Shown piece by piece: positions 61,146 to 64,000 of a stretch of DNA of 64,000 bases. The position numbers and the translations under genes are program-made. Under the pieces are notes generated by a model. That model saw only the letters and a list, made by a program, of their open reading frames with translations, had not been told where the DNA came from and ran no database searches. Location: positions 62,001-126,000 of the forward strand of contig NZ_BSQF01000005.1 in the NCBI RefSeq assembly GCF_030268205.1, given 5' to 3'. This stretch comes from Allomuricauda sp. NBRC 101325. GTDB lineage: Bacteria > Bacteroidota > Bacteroidia > Flavobacteriales > Flavobacteriaceae. Numbering within the stretch: position 1 is the stretch's first letter; every line of letters starts with the position of its first letter.

Positions 61146-62477
61146 ATGCAGTTTTTAAGGTCATTTTACATACACACTAAATTTTTCTGGTACATCGCCA
61201 TTCTGGCGGCCAGTTTTGTTTTTTCCTATTGGGTTCCCGTTATTTACCCAATAGCCTGGATTCTGGTGTATGTGTTGCTGGCCTTTTTCTTTATGGATGT
61301 TTATCTTTTGTATGCTTCCCAAAATGCCATTGCTGCAAGTAGAGAATTGCCACAAAAATTATCAAATAGTGATGATAATGTGCTATCTGTACAATTGACA
61401 TCCAAATACGCTTTTCCCGCTGAAGTGGTCATTATTGATGAGCTACCGGTGCAGTTTCAAAAAAGGGATTTTGAGTATAAAACCCGATTATTGAAAAATG
61501 AAAATCATTTGTACCAATATTCCGTTCGACCTGTAGAGCGTGGAGAATATGTTTTTGGCAACTTGAATATTTTTGCTTCCTCTCCTATTGGAATAGTTAA
61601 AAGAAGGTTTGTTTTCCAAAAGGACCAAATAGTTCCTGTGTATCCTTCCATTATTCAAATGCAGCAGTATGATTTTTTGGCATCGAGCAACCGATTGACA
61701 GAATTTGGTTTGAAGAAGATTCGTCGCATTGGCCATACCCAAGAGTTTGAACAGATCAAGGAATACATAAAAGGGGATGATATGCGGACCATCAATTGGA
61801 AAGCAACGGCCAAGAAAAGCCAGCTCATGGTGAACCAATACCAAGATGAGCGTTCCCAACCCATTTATTCCATTATCGATACGGGAAGGGTAATGAAAAT
61901 GCCTTTTAACGAGCTAAGTCTATTGGATTATGCCATAAATGCCACCTTAGCTTTTTCGAATGTGGCTCTCAAGCGAAACGATAAAACCGGAATGATAGCG
62001 TTTTCCAAAAAAATTGAGTCGTTTGTTCCTGCCGTTCAAAAAATCACGCACCTTAACACTATTTTGGAAAGTCTTTACAACATCAATACCCGTTTTTTGG
62101 ATTCGGATTTTGGATTGTTGTATGCGCATATCAAACGAAAAGTCAACCAACGTAGCTTGTTGATGCTTTATACCAACTTTGAACACATTTCCGCCCTAAA
62201 AAGGCAATTGCCCTACATTTCGGCCATTGCCAAAAAACATGTCTTGGTGGTTATTTTCTTTGAAAATTCAGAATTGGAATCCTTAATTTCAACTGATGCC
62301 GAGAACCTTCAGGCGATTTACCACAAAACCATTGCTGAAAAGTTTTCTTTGGAAAAGCGATTGATGCAAAAGGAACTTCAAAAACATGGTATCCATACCA
62401 TTTTGACCAAGCCCGAAAACTTGACCATCAATACCATCAACAAATACTTGGAAATAAAGGCTCGCGGTCTTATTTAA
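61146..62477 (+). CDS. DUF58 protein, MoxR partner
   Basis: 443 residues. Two N-terminal helices, then a beta-rich domain and the DUF58 core with EFEQIKEYIKGDDMRTINWK, LMVNQYQDERSQPIYSIIDT (the VWA-like MIDAS region IIDTGRVM) and FSKKIESFVPAVQKI. Pairs with MoxR in envelope or complex-assembly systems of unknown output. It overlaps the convergent gene at 62470 by 8 bp. Confidence 0.92.
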   Translation: MQFLRSFYIHTKFFWYIAILAASFVFSYWVPVIYPIAWILVYVLLAFFFMDVYLLYASQNAIAASRELPQKLSNSDDNVLSVQLTSKYAFPAEVVIIDELPVQFQKRDFEYKTRLLKNENHLYQYSVRPVERGEYVFGNLNIFASSPIGIVKRRFVFQKDQIVPVYPSIIQMQQYDFLASSNRLTEFGLKKIRRIGHTQEFEQIKEYIKGDDMRTINWKATAKKSQLMVNQYQDERSQPIYSIIDTGRVMKMPFNELSLLDYAINATLAFSNVALKRNDKTGMIAFSKKIESFVPAVQKITHLNTILESLYNINTRFLDSDFGLLYAHIKRKVNQRSLLMLYTNFEHISALKRQLPYISAIAKKHVLVVIFFENSELESLISTDAENLQAIYHKTIAEKFSLEKRLMQKELQKHGIHTILTKPENLTINTINKYLEIKARGLI

Positions 62478-62931
62478 ATTCCACGTTGCGCGAAAGACTC
62501 AGCGTATTTAAACTGGGCGGCGTTTCGTACAACCCAATTTCGATAGGATTCAAATCGACTGGTTGAATTTCGTATACTTCGGAATATCTACCCCGCAATC
62601 GTCTATGGCTATCCTTTTTGGCAAAAAGTTCAATGGCCAAACCAACGGTAACCCCGCCTAAAATGGTCGCTGCCAAATCTTCATTGTCCCAACTATTACT
62701 TGGATTGGAGGCATCAACGGCCTCTTTGGCAACCCCTACAATGGCACTACTCGCCACGGCACCTACAAAGGTCCAAACACGGTTCCCTTTTGAGGCTTGT
62801 TTGGCTATTCCAGCTCCAGCTAGTCCAAATAGACTGCCGCCAATAAAATGAAGGGTTTTATCATGTTCCAACTGCGCATAAGTGCTAGTAGCCAGAACAA
62901 AAAATAAAAGAGTGGCTATACGTGTTCTCAT
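62470..62931 (-). CDS. YfiM-like (DUF2279-type) protein
   Basis: 153 residues. Signal peptide (RIATLLFFVLATSTYAQ) and the pattern HDKTLHFIGGSLFGLAGAGI, with DKxLHF and Gly-rich helices, resemble YfiM/DUF2279-type membrane proteins: a short extracellular loop and two or three small helices (about 23-42, 51-70, 86-104). The charged C-terminus has no known motif. Function unknown. Confidence 0.65.
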   Translation of the reverse strand: MRTRIATLLFFVLATSTYAQLEHDKTLHFIGGSLFGLAGAGIAKQASKGNRVWTFVGAVASSAIVGVAKEAVDASNPSNSWDNEDLAATILGGVTVGLAIELFAKKDSHRRLRGRYSEVYEIQPVDLNPIEIGLYETPPSLNTLSLSRNVEFK

Positions 62932-62979
62932 CTGCGGGTAAAAATATTGATTATCAGTAAAAACAACACTGCCGTTTAA

Positions 62980-63921
62980 CTAATAGTCCTGCATTTCATC
63001 CCGAGCTACATGGAATTCGGCCATCATATCGGCAACAATCTGCGCCGCAGGCTTAATTTCATGGATCAAACCTGAAACTTGACCTATCTCCAATTCACCA
63101 TCTTCCGTGTTTCCTTCGAACATTCCTTTTTTAGCTCTTCCCCTACCTAAAAGCTGAATCAAATCCTCTTTAGAAGCTCCTTTGGCGTAGGCAGCTTGTA
63201 CTTCCTCATAAAATTTATTCTTGAGTAAACGAACAGGTGCCAATTCTTTTAGGGTTAGATGTGTATCCCCCTCTTGGGCTTTTACCACCCATTCTTTAAA
63301 GATACCATGTGAAGATGCTTCCGGAGTTGCCACAAATCGGCTCCCCACTTGAACGCCGTCGGCGCCCAACACCATCGCGGCCAACATGGCTCTTCCAGTA
63401 GCGATTCCACCGGCAGCAATCAAAGGAACAGTGATTTTTTCCTTTACAGATGGAATTAAAACCATGGTCGTGGTTTCATCCCTCCCGTTGTGACCTCCTG
63501 CCTCAAATCCCTCGGCAACTACAGCATCTACACCAGCTTCTTGAGCTTTTAGGGCAAACTTTACACTACTCACGACATGGACCACCGTAATACCATGATC
63601 TTGAAGATAACTAGTCCAAGTTTTGGGATTTCCAGCGGAGGTAAACACTATCTTCACTCCTTGGTCCACGATGATCTGCATCAGCTTTTCAATTTCGGGG
63701 TACAGCATGGGAACATTTACCCCAAAAGGTTTATCAGTGGCTTTTTTACACTTGATAATGTGTTCTTCCAGTACTTCAGGGTACATACTACCGGACCCTA
63801 TAAGCCCTAGTCCACCTGCATTGGACACAGCAGAGGCCAAACGCCAACCACTGGCCCAGACCATGCCGCCTTGAATAATGGGATATTTTATTCCAAAAAG
63901 TTGAGTGATTTTATTTCGCAT
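62980..63921 (-). CDS. Nitronate monooxygenase-like flavoprotein
   Basis: A 313-residue FMN-dependent TIM barrel (NMO/2-nitropropane dioxygenase-like, FabK-related). Seen: GIKYPIIQGGMVWASG, VFTSAGNPKTWTSYL, GHNGRDETTTMVLIPSV and VAAGGIATGRAMLAAMVLGA-type phosphate-binding strand (here LIAAGGIATGRAM then LGADGVQVGSRFVAT). Annotators often call this nitronate monooxygenase; the physiological substrate is uncertain. The 79 bp left at the right edge hold only the upstream region. Confidence 0.9.
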   Translation of the reverse strand: MRNKITQLFGIKYPIIQGGMVWASGWRLASAVSNAGGLGLIGSGSMYPEVLEEHIIKCKKATDKPFGVNVPMLYPEIEKLMQIIVDQGVKIVFTSAGNPKTWTSYLQDHGITVVHVVSSVKFALKAQEAGVDAVVAEGFEAGGHNGRDETTTMVLIPSVKEKITVPLIAAGGIATGRAMLAAMVLGADGVQVGSRFVATPEASSHGIFKEWVVKAQEGDTHLTLKELAPVRLLKNKFYEEVQAAYAKGASKEDLIQLLGRGRAKKGMFEGNTEDGELEIGQVSGLIHEIKPAAQIVADMMAEFHVARDEMQDY

Positions 63922-64000
63922 GAAGATTCAATTCAAGATATCAGCAAAATAATCAAATTTATAAGGATTAGACTATGAAATCACTCCAGACCCCACCAAC

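Overview
The window is a 64 kb stretch of chromosome from a member of the Flavobacteriaceae, probably a marine one. The Muricauda/Flagellimonas group is a guess from protein style only. The assignment rests on Bacteroidetes promoter motifs (TAnnTTTG) before many genes, flavobacterial families (DUF3822, DUF6090, TMEM220-like, GIN-domain proteins), a DnaX without zinc-finger cysteines, and the gene-rich, often overlapping layout. There is no rRNA, tRNA, CRISPR array, prophage or transposase.

Layout. (1) 1-4506: start of a RecD-like helicase (partial), a membrane protein, DUF3822, rsmD, the RNase P RNA on the minus strand, and dnaX. (2) 4495-11245, minus: a tightly coupled seven-gene operon eboA-eboB-eboC-eboD-eboE-eboF plus a TMEM220-like gene. 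This is the ebo cluster, linked in cyanobacteria to export of a natural-product precursor. (3) 11340-20019: miaE (+), then a minus-strand housekeeping run: rpsA, then pyrR-pyrB-small gene-rnz-pdxH-sixA-like-ppk1. (4) 20281-25677: an accessory island with a BON/LysM protein, two DUF6090 genes (one truncated), an orphan glycosyltransferase, a lipoprotein, and a series of gene cassettes ending in imperfect-palindrome sites that resemble integron attC sites. The island stops about 10 bp from the end of cmk. (5) 25687-28889, minus: cmk and lon. (6) 29107-32067, plus: ECF sigma factor, probable anti-sigma factor and two exported repeat proteins (DUF4097-like, GIN). (7) 32131-38818, minus: UMF1-type transporter, M48 lipoprotein protease, GH31 glucosidase and glgB. 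(8) 38979-48998: collagen-like lipoprotein, two msrB genes, DUF1572, lpdA, DUF3817, aroQ, two small outer-membrane-type proteins, xerD-like recombinase, NDH-2 and an exported M20 amidohydrolase. (9) 49072-54826: second ECF sigma factor with a membrane partner, acyltransferase, CoA pyrophosphatase, cyclophilin, dienelactone hydrolase, DoxX protein and an outer-membrane protein. (10) 55021-62477: TRIC channel and RDD protein (-) divergent from SpoIIM-membrane protein-DUF4129-DUF4350-MoxR-DUF58 (+). (11) 62470-63921, minus: a YfiM-like protein and a nitronate monooxygenase-like enzyme.

Most interesting. At 23939-25677 three consecutive segments each end in a long imperfect palindrome whose right side carries CATAGCCG followed by a TTG-containing core. 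In each segment the first bases are complementary to the left arm of its own site, as expected of integron cassettes, yet no integron integrase is in the window. Second is the complete ebo operon, in which EboF appears by eye to have lost most metal ligands of the alkaline phosphatase superfamily.
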